Assembly (NCBI GenBank): GCA_030849805.1
Contig: JASANZ010001839.1
Coordinates: 5,365 to 18,714 of the forward strand
Direction: 5' to 3'
DNA: 13,350 nucleotides
Source of the DNA: Sergeia podlipaevii
Lineage: Eukaryota; Euglenozoa; Kinetoplastea; Trypanosomatida; Trypanosomatidae
Part shown: positions 1 to 7,617 of the stretch, piece after piece
How the letters are laid out: each line of letters starts with the position of its first letter
Numbering within the stretch: position 1 is the stretch's first letter
Position numbers and translations under genes: made by a program
Notes under the pieces: model-generated
Told to the model about the DNA's origin: nothing
What the model saw: the letters and a program-made list of their open reading frames with translations, nothing else
The model's database searches: none

Positions 1-337
1 ATTTTTTTCTTTTTTTCTTTCTTTCAAAACCCTCTCTGTGTTCTATTCGAAGTGGTGCAATCTCATAAATGCCCTTCCTCGTCCGGTTATCGTTGTCCTC
101 GTCAGAAAAATATATATCTATACATCAAAAAATAAAATGAATAAATAAAACAACAGTGATGAGCTGCATCAATTGCATAACAATTGTAATAGTTTTATAT
201 CTAAATAAAATAAAAACTGTTCTATCCCCCCCCCGCCTTATCTTCAGGGGGACCCTCTCAGATTTCTCATTCTTGCTGCGCGCTTCAACAAACTCGCGCA
301 TGCATCCACTCACGTGCTGAATGCATTCAAAAAGCCA
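1..337. other. Spacer downstream of the dynein intermediate chain
   Basis: No gene seen. It should hold the 3' UTR of the dynein gene on the minus strand. A run of nine C (226-234, G in the transcript) interrupts AT-rich sequence. At the left edge a T/C-rich tract (1-25) lies on the plus strand, the opposite polarity to the acceptor tracts elsewhere. Confidence 0.6.
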
Positions 338-3205
338 TTACATGCTCTGCTTCTGTATGGCGTCTTTCAGCCACTTTTCCTGCTCATCATCAGTCAAGTC
401 CTGACGAGAAAACGTATCACCGCTTAGCAGAAACACTGTCACATCACCTTCTTCATCACCCACCACCACGACAGGTGTCTCCTGATCCGCAAAGAGGACG
501 CTGCTGAGCCTCCGATGATCCTCAAACTGAATGGAGGAGTGAGGGTAGATGGTGTCCATCACAGACCACAGCTCTACATTGCCCTGCGCCGTGGCGGTCG
601 CAAAAGCCCGAGAATTGGTAGAGCTCCATGCAACGTCCTGCACCGCGTCTTGATTTGGACTATCGAACTTGAGCGCCGGTTTGATCTGTCCCAGTTTGTA
701 AAGCCGCGTCGTCCAATCAGCAGAACAGGTAAGGAAGTAGTCAGAGCTATACGGGCACCACCGCACACGGTAGACAAGCTCTGAGTGTGGCGCGTAGTCG
801 AGGTCGTACGTCTCCGTCTGACTCTTGTTGCACTGGTATACGGACCCATCCTCGGTGCCCACCACGTAGATAGCTGTGTCAGCTGGACATACGTCAAACG
901 ACATGCCACCGCTCTGACGAGACAGTACCGCCTCCTCCTTCGTTACTCTGCGCCGCCCTGCCGCCTCGTCCGCCGCGGCAACACCTTCCACGAAGGCACT
1001 CTCCACCTGAGCTCCTGGCTGCCTCTTGAGGTGCATGAGATCAGGCGCTACCTTTTCAATTGCCTTGCCCACTGCCCACTGCACGACACGGCCGTCCGCC
1101 GAGATCGACATGAGAAACTCTCCTCGCTCCTTGCCTCTGGCGACCCAGCGTAGGTCCCACACTGCACCAGTGTGAAGTCCAGCCATCACCGCGGGGCAGA
1201 TAGAAGGTGCTGCGAGGTCCTTTTGAATGTCGTATACAACGATCCCACCATCCGTGTTGCCAACCGCAAGAAGACTGGGGTGCTCGTAAGAGAAGGCAAG
1301 CGAAGAGACGCCGGCATCCACATTCAGTTGAAGCACAAGTTCTGGTGCGAGAGGATTCTTAAGAGACCAGCAGCAGACCAGGCCCCGGGTATACGCCTCC
1401 TCACTGTTAGGCCCACCGCAACCAGTACCAGTAGTAGCGTTGTTGGCAGCGGTGTGGCCAGCACCTGCAGTTCCCTTGGCTCTATTTCCAGCAGAACTAC
1501 TAGCATCCGCCTTCCCCTTGGTGGTAACACTGCCTCTGCCAGCCCCGTCCTTTAGATTCAGCGGATTCGAATTGGGAGATCCGTCACCACCAGGGATGTC
1601 ATCCTCCAAGCCATCATCGTTGCTGTGGCGACGCACGCTGTAACCAACAGCGAGAATGTCCTCCTCCTTGCGGTTCCACGTCATGCAGGTGACACTACGT
1701 CCCACGGTCAACGGAGAGCGGAAGCACCACAGCATCTCCACATCCTCGCTCATAACGACCGCGGGAAGATCGTTCTGATCACTTCGATGCGCCAAGCTCG
1801 TGGGTATGGTGCCGTTGAAAGTCGCCACTTCGGGTATGCGCGCTTCATCAGACCCTGCGCCGTTTGCAGACGACGTGCGGGAGTCGTGATCCTCGTCGCT
1901 GCTGCGGTCGTTCTGCGCAAGGGCGGAGTTCGACCTCACATCGGTCACTGCGGCATGACGCATAGGCCTGCGAGCGCAGCTGGGGTCCATCGCGATGCCG
2001 CGATACGCTAGCTGCACCTCTTCCATGTAGTTCTGCACCACCGCGCGCTCCATAATGCGCAGATTTGACATGAAGGAGTCCGCAAATATCCAGCGCTGGC
2101 TGCTGGCGACCTTGCCGCCGGTGGACGATCCGGTAGTGGTGTTCGCGCCAGCAGACTGCTGGCCGCCACGCAGGCTCTGATCATCGGAAACAGAGTTGTT
2201 GCCGTCCACACCGCCGTCGTCATCCAGCTGCTGCTCCAGTTCATCCTCCTCTTCCTCCTCTTCATCGCCGCCGTCCGCGTCGTCGTCCTCAACGCCATTA
2301 ATCAAAGGCGCAAATTCGTCCTTCAGCATCCACGGCGTCACCTGCAGAGCGCCAACCTCTCTCTTCTTGGGTGGCTGCACTTCGCTATGAATGGACTTCT
2401 TCGGGGCCGCGAAGGTCATGGTGCCCTTCTGCTGATATTTCGTCCCCGCACCAACACGCGTGGCCTCCTCCAGCGCTGCGTAAGCCGCGTTGCGCTGCTT
2501 CATATAGGCAACCGCCTCCTGGTCCTCATTCGAGACAAACTCATCTTGGTGCGAGTAGAGGAAGATGGTGGGGGTCTCTGTCAGCGTCACCGTGGTATTG
2601 GTTCTGGCCCACGCGCGTCTCTCCGCGTCGGTGAGAGGCTTTGGTTTCCCTACGATGCACTGATCCAGCAGTGCCTGACGATGCAGTAGCCGAGATATAT
2701 CCCCAGCGATAACCGCACCGCTGCCGTGATTGCCGCTGCCGTTGGATCCCCCACATATGCTGCCGCCTATGACGGACGCGCTGTGCATGCTCGTCTCCAT
2801 GCTCAGCGCGCTATGCCTCCGATGAGAAGTAGAGTCTCCTACGAGTAGACTTGTACTGTTCCCGGCTCCACTCATACCACCGCCGCCATGCATCTTAGAC
2901 CCACTGCGTCCATCACTGCTCATGAGAAACGATGACTGAAAGATAGAGCTCCCCATGTCATGAGAGCCGCGGGAGTGTTGTCCGCCGTGGGCAGCGCCGC
3001 CAGCCCCTTGAGTTCGCTGCAGCTGGAGCGGGGTACGATTAACGCCGTTATCGAGGACGTGAATAGCAGCCTCCACGTCTTGGCGGACCTCATTCAAGCG
3101 ACGGTTGGGGTCGTCACGGCTAGCAGCAGAAGTTCCGCGAGGCAGACGTCTTGTGCTACGGCTATGCAGGCGACTGCTTCGACTCTGCGAGTTCCCGCTC
3201 TTCAT
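338..3205 (-). CDS. DNAI4: Axonemal inner-arm dynein I1/f intermediate chain, IC138/DNAI4 (WDR78) type
   Basis: 955 aa, ATG at 3203-3205, TAA stop. A WD40 protein expected to sit at the base of the two-headed I1/f inner-arm dynein and to help regulate flagellar beating. Residues 1-175 are a Ser/Gly/His-rich, probably disordered tail. Residues 205-295 carry the block typical of IC138/WDR78 (TLTETPTIFL, a run ending in MTFAAPKK, then VTPWMLKDEF). A very acidic stretch covers about 305-330. Residues 380-403 (NLRIMERAVVQNYMEEVQLAYR) resemble the short helix preceding the propeller in WDR78. WD repeats run from about 490 to 930, with GLVCCWSLKNP at 608-618, LLAVGNTDGGIVVYDI at 645-660 and SISADGRVVQWAV at 700-712. 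An 80-residue low-complexity insertion (about 525-605) lies inside the first blades. The related IC140/DNAI3 is the main alternative, but the N-terminal block favours IC138. The family call is based on recalled motifs. Confidence 0.85.
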   Translation of the reverse strand: MKSGNSQSRSSRLHSRSTRRLPRGTSAASRDDPNRRLNEVRQDVEAAIHVLDNGVNRTPLQLQRTQGAGGAAHGGQHSRGSHDMGSSIFQSSFLMSSDGRSGSKMHGGGGMSGAGNSTSLLVGDSTSHRRHSALSMETSMHSASVIGGSICGGSNGSGNHGSGAVIAGDISRLLHRQALLDQCIVGKPKPLTDAERRAWARTNTTVTLTETPTIFLYSHQDEFVSNEDQEAVAYMKQRNAAYAALEEATRVGAGTKYQQKGTMTFAAPKKSIHSEVQPPKKREVGALQVTPWMLKDEFAPLINGVEDDDADGGDEEEEEEDELEQQLDDDGGVDGNNSVSDDQSLRGGQQSAGANTTTGSSTGGKVASSQRWIFADSFMSNLRIMERAVVQNYMEEVQLAYRGIAMDPSCARRPMRHAAVTDVRSNSALAQNDRSSDEDHDSRTSSANGAGSDEARIPEVATFNGTIPTSLAHRSDQNDLPAVVMSEDVEMLWCFRSPLTVGRSVTCMTWNRKEEDILAVGYSVRRHSNDDGLEDDIPGGDGSPNSNPLNLKDGAGRGSVTTKGKADASSSAGNRAKGTAGAGHTAANNATTGTGCGGPNSEEAYTRGLVCCWSLKNPLAPELVLQLNVDAGVSSLAFSYEHPSLLAVGNTDGGIVVYDIQKDLAAPSICPAVMAGLHTGAVWDLRWVARGKERGEFLMSISADGRVVQWAVGKAIEKVAPDLMHLKRQPGAQVESAFVEGVAAADEAAGRRRVTKEEAVLSRQSGGMSFDVCPADTAIYVVGTEDGSVYQCNKSQTETYDLDYAPHSELVYRVRWCPYSSDYFLTCSADWTTRLYKLGQIKPALKFDSPNQDAVQDVAWSSTNSRAFATATAQGNVELWSVMDTIYPHSSIQFEDHRRLSSVLFADQETPVVVVGDEEGDVTVFLLSGDTFSRQDLTDDEQEKWLKDAIQKQSM

Positions 3206-3274
3206 CTTCTTCTTCTCCCTTTTTCTTTTCGTCGTTTGCTATCACAAACTGATGTCTCCTTTCCTTATTGCTAA

Positions 3275-3300
3275 CTAATAAAAAATTAAAAGATAGGACG
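3275..3300 (-). promoter_or_regulatory. Possible spliced-leader acceptor for the dynein intermediate chain
   Basis: Minus-strand T-rich stretch ending in TTAG at 3275-3276, giving a 69-nt 5' UTR to the ATG at 3205. Stronger T/C tracts lie farther upstream (about 3345-3425), with AGs at 3359-3360 and 3330-3331 as alternatives. Confidence 0.4.
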
Positions 3301-3485
3301 CTTTGTCTATAACTCTATATATAAACCCACTGTAAGGAATAGACGTATAAAAAAAAAACTAAAAAAAGACAAGAGAAAGTGTATTATTATATTCAAAAAA
3401 AAAAGTGAGAAGAAGGAAAAAAAAAGATTAAAATGCCAAACAACAATACATGAGCACTCAAGTGTGCACCGTAGTACCATTTATG

Positions 3486-3517
3486 CGTCACTCTCATTTT
3501 TTTTTTTTAGAGTGACG
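3486..3517 (-). repeat. Inverted repeat: 9-bp perfect stem with an oligo(A) loop in the transcript
   Basis: Arms CGTCACTCT (3486-3494) and AGAGTGACG (3509-3517) are perfect complements around a 14-nt loop that is almost entirely T on the plus strand, so A in the minus-strand RNA. It lies about 260 nt after the SRP receptor beta stop, probably in that gene's 3' UTR or in the spacer before the dynein gene. Confidence 0.6.
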
Positions 3518-3775
3518 TCTACACATATACAAATAAAGGGGAGGGGCGCCTCTCTTTTCATGATGTGTATTCATAGATGTGGTTCTTTGATGTGTGAGGC
3601 AAAAGGAATATATATGTACTTCATTCATAATTTCTTTTAAAGCAAAAAAAATAAAATGGAAATTACATTTGGTAAGGTAAACAAAATTGAGAACACCTTT
3701 CCCATATACTTTCTTTATGAGTCACACACACGCACACAGTAGTCGTGGTAAAAATAAATTATAATAATCAAGCGG

Positions 3776-4699
3776 TTAACCAGCATGAACAAGGAAATCC
3801 ACCACAGGTTGAACACTAAACTTGTGCACATCAGCTGCGGGACAATTGCTCACTTCCAAGAAATGAACAGGAATGTTCAGCTGATCAAATGAAAAAGTCC
3901 TGCTCTCTTCATCCACATCCAGCACGTACGCGCGGCCATTGCCTCTGCGCTTCTGCTTCTTGGCCTTCACAACCGCACCATTGGCATCCACCACAGCATC
4001 TACGCGGCCAAGTTCACCCGCACGTGCTTCAATAGACTTGGCCATGGCTCCCTCTAGTAACTTACGCACTGCCTTGGCGGAGTAGCTGGTGAGCTCATCG
4101 CGCTTTGTACAAGCCACTATCACCCGCCTCACTCCATAAAACTCCGGCGACTGCATGACGCTCAAGAGCAACTCCGCCACCGCCACAGCGCCATCGTGGC
4201 GATCATCGTGAATAGTAACGGAATCGATAGTGACCACGACCGTATGGGCTTCGGCAAGGTGAGGAAATAGGTTCACCTGAAGTCGGCGGTGTCCGGGGTA
4301 GTCCACAATGCGGATCCGCCCTCTTGTCGTGGGCACGATCCTGGCGTCCTGGTCATGCTGAGGGGCGAGGAAGCCAGCGTTGACCTCAATACTAGTGCGA
4401 CTGTCCGCTAATTTCCCTGTCGTGAGTTGCGAAAACAATGCCGTTTTGCCGCTGAATGGAAGTCCGATAAGAATCACGTTGGTACGCTTGTGGCTACGCC
4501 CGCCACCGAATGCACACACGCGGCACACGACAATGCGAACGATAAGAGCGCCAAGGAGAATGGCAGCGGCAAGCATCACATACACCATCGTCGGGTCCAT
4601 CCTGTCCCCACCAGACACGGTGGCGAGAAGTTTCTCTTGAAGAGAGGAGATATGTTCAGCGACATGTGTGCTTGTTGATTTGAAGAACTTCATATGCAT
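3776..4699 (-). CDS. SRPRB: Signal recognition particle receptor subunit beta (SR-beta), ER membrane GTPase
   Basis: 307 aa, ATG at 4697-4699, TAA stop. SR-beta anchors the SRP receptor alpha subunit to the ER and takes part in co-translational targeting. One transmembrane helix is visible at about 36-60 (VYVMLAAAILLGALIVRIVV), followed by a small Ras-like GTPase domain: P-loop GLPFSGKT at 79-86, G3 DYPGH at 133-137, G4 TKRDE at 198-202, and a G5-like FLEVSN near 280-285. One N-terminal helix followed by a GTPase is the SR-beta architecture. A basic Lys/Arg-rich insertion (about 240-255) lies between G4 and G5. The first residues read M-H-M, so either Met could start, and Met34 just before the membrane helix is a third option (see findings). 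An ARF/SAR-like GTPase is the alternative, but the membrane anchor argues against it. Confidence 0.8.
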   Translation of the reverse strand: MHMKFFKSTSTHVAEHISSLQEKLLATVSGGDRMDPTMVYVMLAAAILLGALIVRIVVCRVCAFGGGRSHKRTNVILIGLPFSGKTALFSQLTTGKLADSRTSIEVNAGFLAPQHDQDARIVPTTRGRIRIVDYPGHRRLQVNLFPHLAEAHTVVVTIDSVTIHDDRHDGAVAVAELLLSVMQSPEFYGVRRVIVACTKRDELTSYSAKAVRKLLEGAMAKSIEARAGELGRVDAVVDANGAVVKAKKQKRRGNGRAYVLDVDEESRTFSFDQLNIPVHFLEVSNCPAADVHKFSVQPVVDFLVHAG

Positions 4700-4762
4700 G
4701 TGTATGAATATATGTGTTGGAAAGGAATAGAAAAAAAGAAAAAAAGAAAGAAAAAATGATTC

Positions 4763-4826
4763 CTAAATGAATGATAGAGAGTAGAAGTTTCTCTCGAAGT
4801 CAAAAAGAAAAGACTTTTCTTTTTAT
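4763..4826 (-). promoter_or_regulatory. Possible spliced-leader acceptor for SRP receptor beta
   Basis: On the minus strand T/C-rich runs (about 4775-4826) lead to the AG at 4763-4764. Downstream lies an even stronger T/C tract (4720-4756), but the first AG after it falls at 4688-4689, inside the coding region, so the tract nearest the gene is probably within the 5' UTR. The choice of acceptor decides which Met is first. Confidence 0.35.
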
Positions 4827-5284
4827 TCCCTATTTTTTGTTAGTATAATGACTACACCTACATATATATGAGTGCGAACAACAAGCAGACATGAGAAAAA
4901 AAAGATGTTTAGAATATTTTTAAAAAGGAACAGAAAAATGATGATAATAAATTAGGAACAAAGGAATAATCGAGATCAACTAAGCGAAAATGAGAAACAC
5001 TTTACTTCGCTTCTTCAGATCCTCATCACATTATACCAGTATAGCCACCTTTTGCTTTCTTGGTCTTCCTCTACCACTTCCTCATCACACCATGATAGCA
5101 TTTTTTTTTTTAAGTTACTATATCGCTTCTTTTTTTGTTTGTTTGTTTGCTTGTTTAGCGTTTTTTTTTTTTATTTACTTAACCATATCCTTGTGTTTCC
5201 ATACAAGAAACACGCAAAAAAAAAAAAAAAAATTTCAATAACGTCAACAACAAAAAAATCCCCTTCTCAACCAAGCCCTATCTA

Positions 5285-5298
5285 CCTCCCCGGGGAGG
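5285..5298. repeat. Perfect 14-bp GC-rich palindrome in an AT-rich spacer
   Basis: CCTCCCCGGGGAGG reads the same on both strands and is followed by a further G/C run to 5305. It stands out within an A/T-rich spacer, about 120 nt after the alpha-MPP stop. Confidence 0.7.
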
Positions 5299-5416
5299 GG
5301 GGCCCACTTCAATGCACGCCCACAGTCAAACGTATTCCACTCCAGTCGTAAATCTTCGCTCTCCCCCTTTAGTCTCATGTCTATTTTTTTTTTATGTGTG
5401 TGTATGTGTCACAGAC

Positions 5417-6817
5417 TTACAGCTTGCTGCTGTACTTGGCGTGTGTTGCCTTTAGCATGTTTGTCAGCTGAGCATAATCAGGCATATGGGCCAAATCGCC
5501 GTAAACAGAGAAAGTAACGGGACGCTCCAACATGCTATTACAAACACGTGTAAGTCCGCCTAGCGTTACATCCGCACTCCCCCGCATCGTTTCCTGCGGA
5601 GTGACAATAAAGTTGTGCACAGCCATGTTGAATCCCATATCGGAAAGCAACTGCTCACGTGCCTCACCAAGCAGAATGAGCTGCGAACTCAACTGATTCT
5701 TCGCCATTGCCAAGTGGGTGTCAGTGACACGGTTGGGGATGGTGGCCGCCTGATACACCATGGTGTTCAACAGCCGCTCTGCGTGCTCGTGTGGCGCGCT
5801 ACCATACAAACCAACAAGACCACCGTCACTGTACCACGCGGTAATGCACTCAAGGCCATGCAGATGATGACTTTGATTGAGTACCTCGCGAAATATCTTC
5901 GTCTCCATGCCCTTGCCAGGGCCGCCGGAGCTGAAAGAGGTGCCGCCACCGAGGAGGGTCTGGATCACTGAGACGGTGTAGTAGTCCTTGTGAGACATGG
6001 GGATTCCTTGGAAAAAAAGTGCAATGTGGCTGAGGTTCTTCTCCTGAAACTTGTTCATGCTCTCTGGTGCGTTCATGTTCTCCACCAGCTTGGAGCCACC
6101 CGTGTACGGCGCTGCCGGGATCGTCAAAGGGCCATCGTCAAAGTCGAAGTGAAGCGTCTTCTCCGCTGCGAGCGCAAATTCCTTGTGGTCCGCTACCCCC
6201 GTGGCGGCCAAGACAGCCCGATCTGGGCGTGTGTGGCGACGAAAAAATGTGTGAAAAGTGTCCACTGTGAGCTTCTCGAGTGCCTCGGGGGATGGACATA
6301 CGGGGTTGCCTAATCCTTTACCAGAAAAGGCAGCCTCGTGTACATACTCTAAGCACGTGGCGGTGGCATCACGCGCGAGCAGCTCTGATCGACTGAGCGC
6401 AACGTGCTTTGCAACCGCAAACTCCTGTTCATCGCGAGTCGGGTGTAGCGCCATGGCGTTCAGCAGCTCTAAGCCATCCTTTTGATGATACTGGGGCATC
6501 ATGAGCAGCACGCCAGTGGCGTCTTTGATGTTACGCACCGCAAACGCATTACCGAACATGCCGATCGTCTCGCTAACCTCCTTGCCTGACATGAGCTGGT
6601 TACCACGCAGTGGCAGAGACTCGAAAACGGCGGAAGCACCGCAGGTGCTCTCATCCTCGTAGCGTGTACCGTTAAGCACAAAGAGGCCCATGCCGGTGAT
6701 TCCTGAGCCATCGTTGCATGTTACCACGCGCAGACCACTGCTCAAACGGGAGAGCTGAAAGTTCTCCTTGGTCGCTGTCTCTACGATACCTCTGGCAATA
6801 CGGGAAAACTTAAACAT
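5417..6817 (-). CDS. PMPCA: Mitochondrial processing peptidase, alpha subunit (M16 family, non-catalytic)
   Basis: 466 aa, ATG at 6815-6817, TAA stop. MPP removes presequences from imported mitochondrial proteins; the alpha subunit binds the substrate. The N-terminus (MFKFSRIARGIVETATK) is basic and amphipathic, as in a mitochondrial presequence. The M16 start block (SGLRVVTCNDG, NGTRYED) is at 27-55. The zinc motif HxxEH is replaced by A63-V-F-E66-S67, so both His ligands are missing and the protein should not be catalytic. The alpha-type glycine-rich loop, GGGTSFSSGGPGKGM, lies at 290-304 and is the best evidence for alpha-MPP over beta-MPP or a bc1 core protein. The C-terminal M16 domain runs to about 455. 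The last three residues are S-K-L, a canonical PTS1, which is unexpected in a matrix protein. Length is slightly below the roughly 500 aa usual in animals and fungi. Confidence 0.85.
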   Translation of the reverse strand: MFKFSRIARGIVETATKENFQLSRLSSGLRVVTCNDGSGITGMGLFVLNGTRYEDESTCGASAVFESLPLRGNQLMSGKEVSETIGMFGNAFAVRNIKDATGVLLMMPQYHQKDGLELLNAMALHPTRDEQEFAVAKHVALSRSELLARDATATCLEYVHEAAFSGKGLGNPVCPSPEALEKLTVDTFHTFFRRHTRPDRAVLAATGVADHKEFALAAEKTLHFDFDDGPLTIPAAPYTGGSKLVENMNAPESMNKFQEKNLSHIALFFQGIPMSHKDYYTVSVIQTLLGGGTSFSSGGPGKGMETKIFREVLNQSHHLHGLECITAWYSDGGLVGLYGSAPHEHAERLLNTMVYQAATIPNRVTDTHLAMAKNQLSSQLILLGEAREQLLSDMGFNMAVHNFIVTPQETMRGSADVTLGGLTRVCNSMLERPVTFSVYGDLAHMPDYAQLTNMLKATHAKYSSKL

Positions 6818-6973
6818 TGACGCCCAATCCTTTTTTTTTCCCCCCTAAATAGCAGTACTACGTGTGTTCAAAAGGAAACAGTCACGTGTGTAAACGTGTG
6901 CTATATATGCAATTATGTGAAAAACGCTTTGCGGGTTTATGCTCAGTTAGACCTCCCGTGTCACATAAAAAGA

Positions 6974-7009
6974 CTGATGCAAAGCAAAGAAGAAAAAAAA
7001 AAGAAAAAC
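6974..7009 (-). promoter_or_regulatory. Probable spliced-leader acceptor for alpha-MPP
   Basis: The minus strand has a long T/C tract (about 6980-7008) and the first AG at 6974-6975, about 157 nt before the ATG. A second strong tract lies farther upstream (about 7201-7225, with AG at 7194-7195), and a weaker AG lies closer (6858-6859), so several 5' ends are possible. Confidence 0.45.
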
Positions 7010-7060
7010 TGTACTGTTTGAGGTCTTTTTGTAAGTATAGTCTTTGCACGTATGAGGGAA

Positions 7061-7078
7061 ATATATATATATATATAT
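7061..7078. repeat. (AT)9 microsatellite
   Basis: Eighteen bases of alternating A and T in the spacer upstream of alpha-MPP. It may be length-variable between strains. Confidence 0.9.
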
Positions 7079-7363
7079 TATAATAGAAATAAAGGGCAAT
7101 TAAAAGTGCAAACTAGAAAAGAGAGAAGATAAAGAGACAGATGTAAAGAGGCGGTAATGGATGTATTCATGGCGCACAGACAAAGGCCTTCAGCTTAGCA
7201 AAAAAAAAGAAAAGAAGAAAACGCCATACTTTTTTTTTAGTATTTGGCCTTCAAAAGAAGAAAAAAAAAAGATCAGAGAAAGAGAAAGCTACCTCAGTCA
7301 TGTGTTCTTGACAATTGTTATGAGGGTCAGCTGGTATGTTTGTATCTATATAAATTGTGTTTT

Positions 7364-7381
7364 TGTGTGTGTGTGTGTGTT
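7364..7381. repeat. (TG)n microsatellite
   Basis: About nine TG units in the spacer between the beta-oxidation gene and alpha-MPP, 240 nt after the beta-oxidation stop. On the coding strand it is a CA repeat in the likely 3' UTR. Confidence 0.9.
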
Positions 7382-7617
7382 CACGTATATAGAGAAAAAT
7401 AGTTTGAAAAATAAAACAATCGTTGTATTTAGTATTTTTTTTTGTTCTCCCTCCTCTACCCCAATCCCACCTCTCTTACGCTCGCCTGCTCACTCCCTCA
7501 CATGTCTGTTTTCCTCTTCCATGCGTAAAGAGCGCACACTCTGTGGCGCACACGTATACAGGCAATAAGGAATTGGATGGAGTGAGGTCTCTCTTTCTCT
7601 CTTCTCCAATGCGACTC

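Larger units (their letters stand above)
3206..3775. other. Spacer between the SRP receptor beta and dynein genes
   Basis: AT-rich, with no open frame I would trust. It contains purine runs on the plus strand (T/C tracts on the coding strand) at about 3345-3430 and 3277-3300, the hairpin at 3486-3517, and AT-rich sequence after the SRP receptor stop that should be its 3' UTR. Confidence 0.6.
4700..5416. other. Spacer between alpha-MPP and SRP receptor beta
   Basis: About 720 nt rich in A and T homopolymers, with no convincing gene. It includes the GC palindrome at 5285-5298, an A18 run (coding-strand T18) near 5215-5232 with the next coding-strand AG at 5190-5191, plus-strand T runs at 5101-5172, and T/C tracts on the coding strand near the SRP receptor gene. 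Confidence 0.6.
6818..7617. other. Spacer between the beta-oxidation gene and alpha-MPP
   Basis: The longest spacer, about 800 nt, with no convincing gene. The first 180 nt after the beta-oxidation stop (7440-7617) are purine-rich on the coding strand. Then come the TG and AT microsatellites and several T/C tracts (about 7252-7290, 7201-7225, 6980-7008) that could serve as splice acceptors for alpha-MPP. A weak 5-bp inverted repeat around T8 sits at 7226-7243. Confidence 0.6.

Noticed and set aside
125..313. Minus-strand 62-aa open frame with a hydrophobic tail
   Set aside because: It starts just after the dynein stop in AT-rich sequence, with no clear acceptor tract and no recognisable family; best read as 3' UTR.
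5015..5101. Minus-strand 28-codon open frame in the alpha-MPP/SRP receptor spacer
   Set aside because: Too short and of purine-biased composition to support as a gene; kept only as a possible upstream ORF in a finding.
4990..5241. Plus-strand 83-aa open frame with hydrophobic segments resembling a small membrane protein
   Set aside because: Its hydrophobic residues come from T homopolymers in a spacer, and it runs against the direction of every real gene here.
7161..7568. Plus-strand 135-aa open frame in the spacer before alpha-MPP
   Set aside because: It translates A-rich, TG-repeat and T-run sequence; composition is low-complexity with no family resemblance and it is antisense to the unit.
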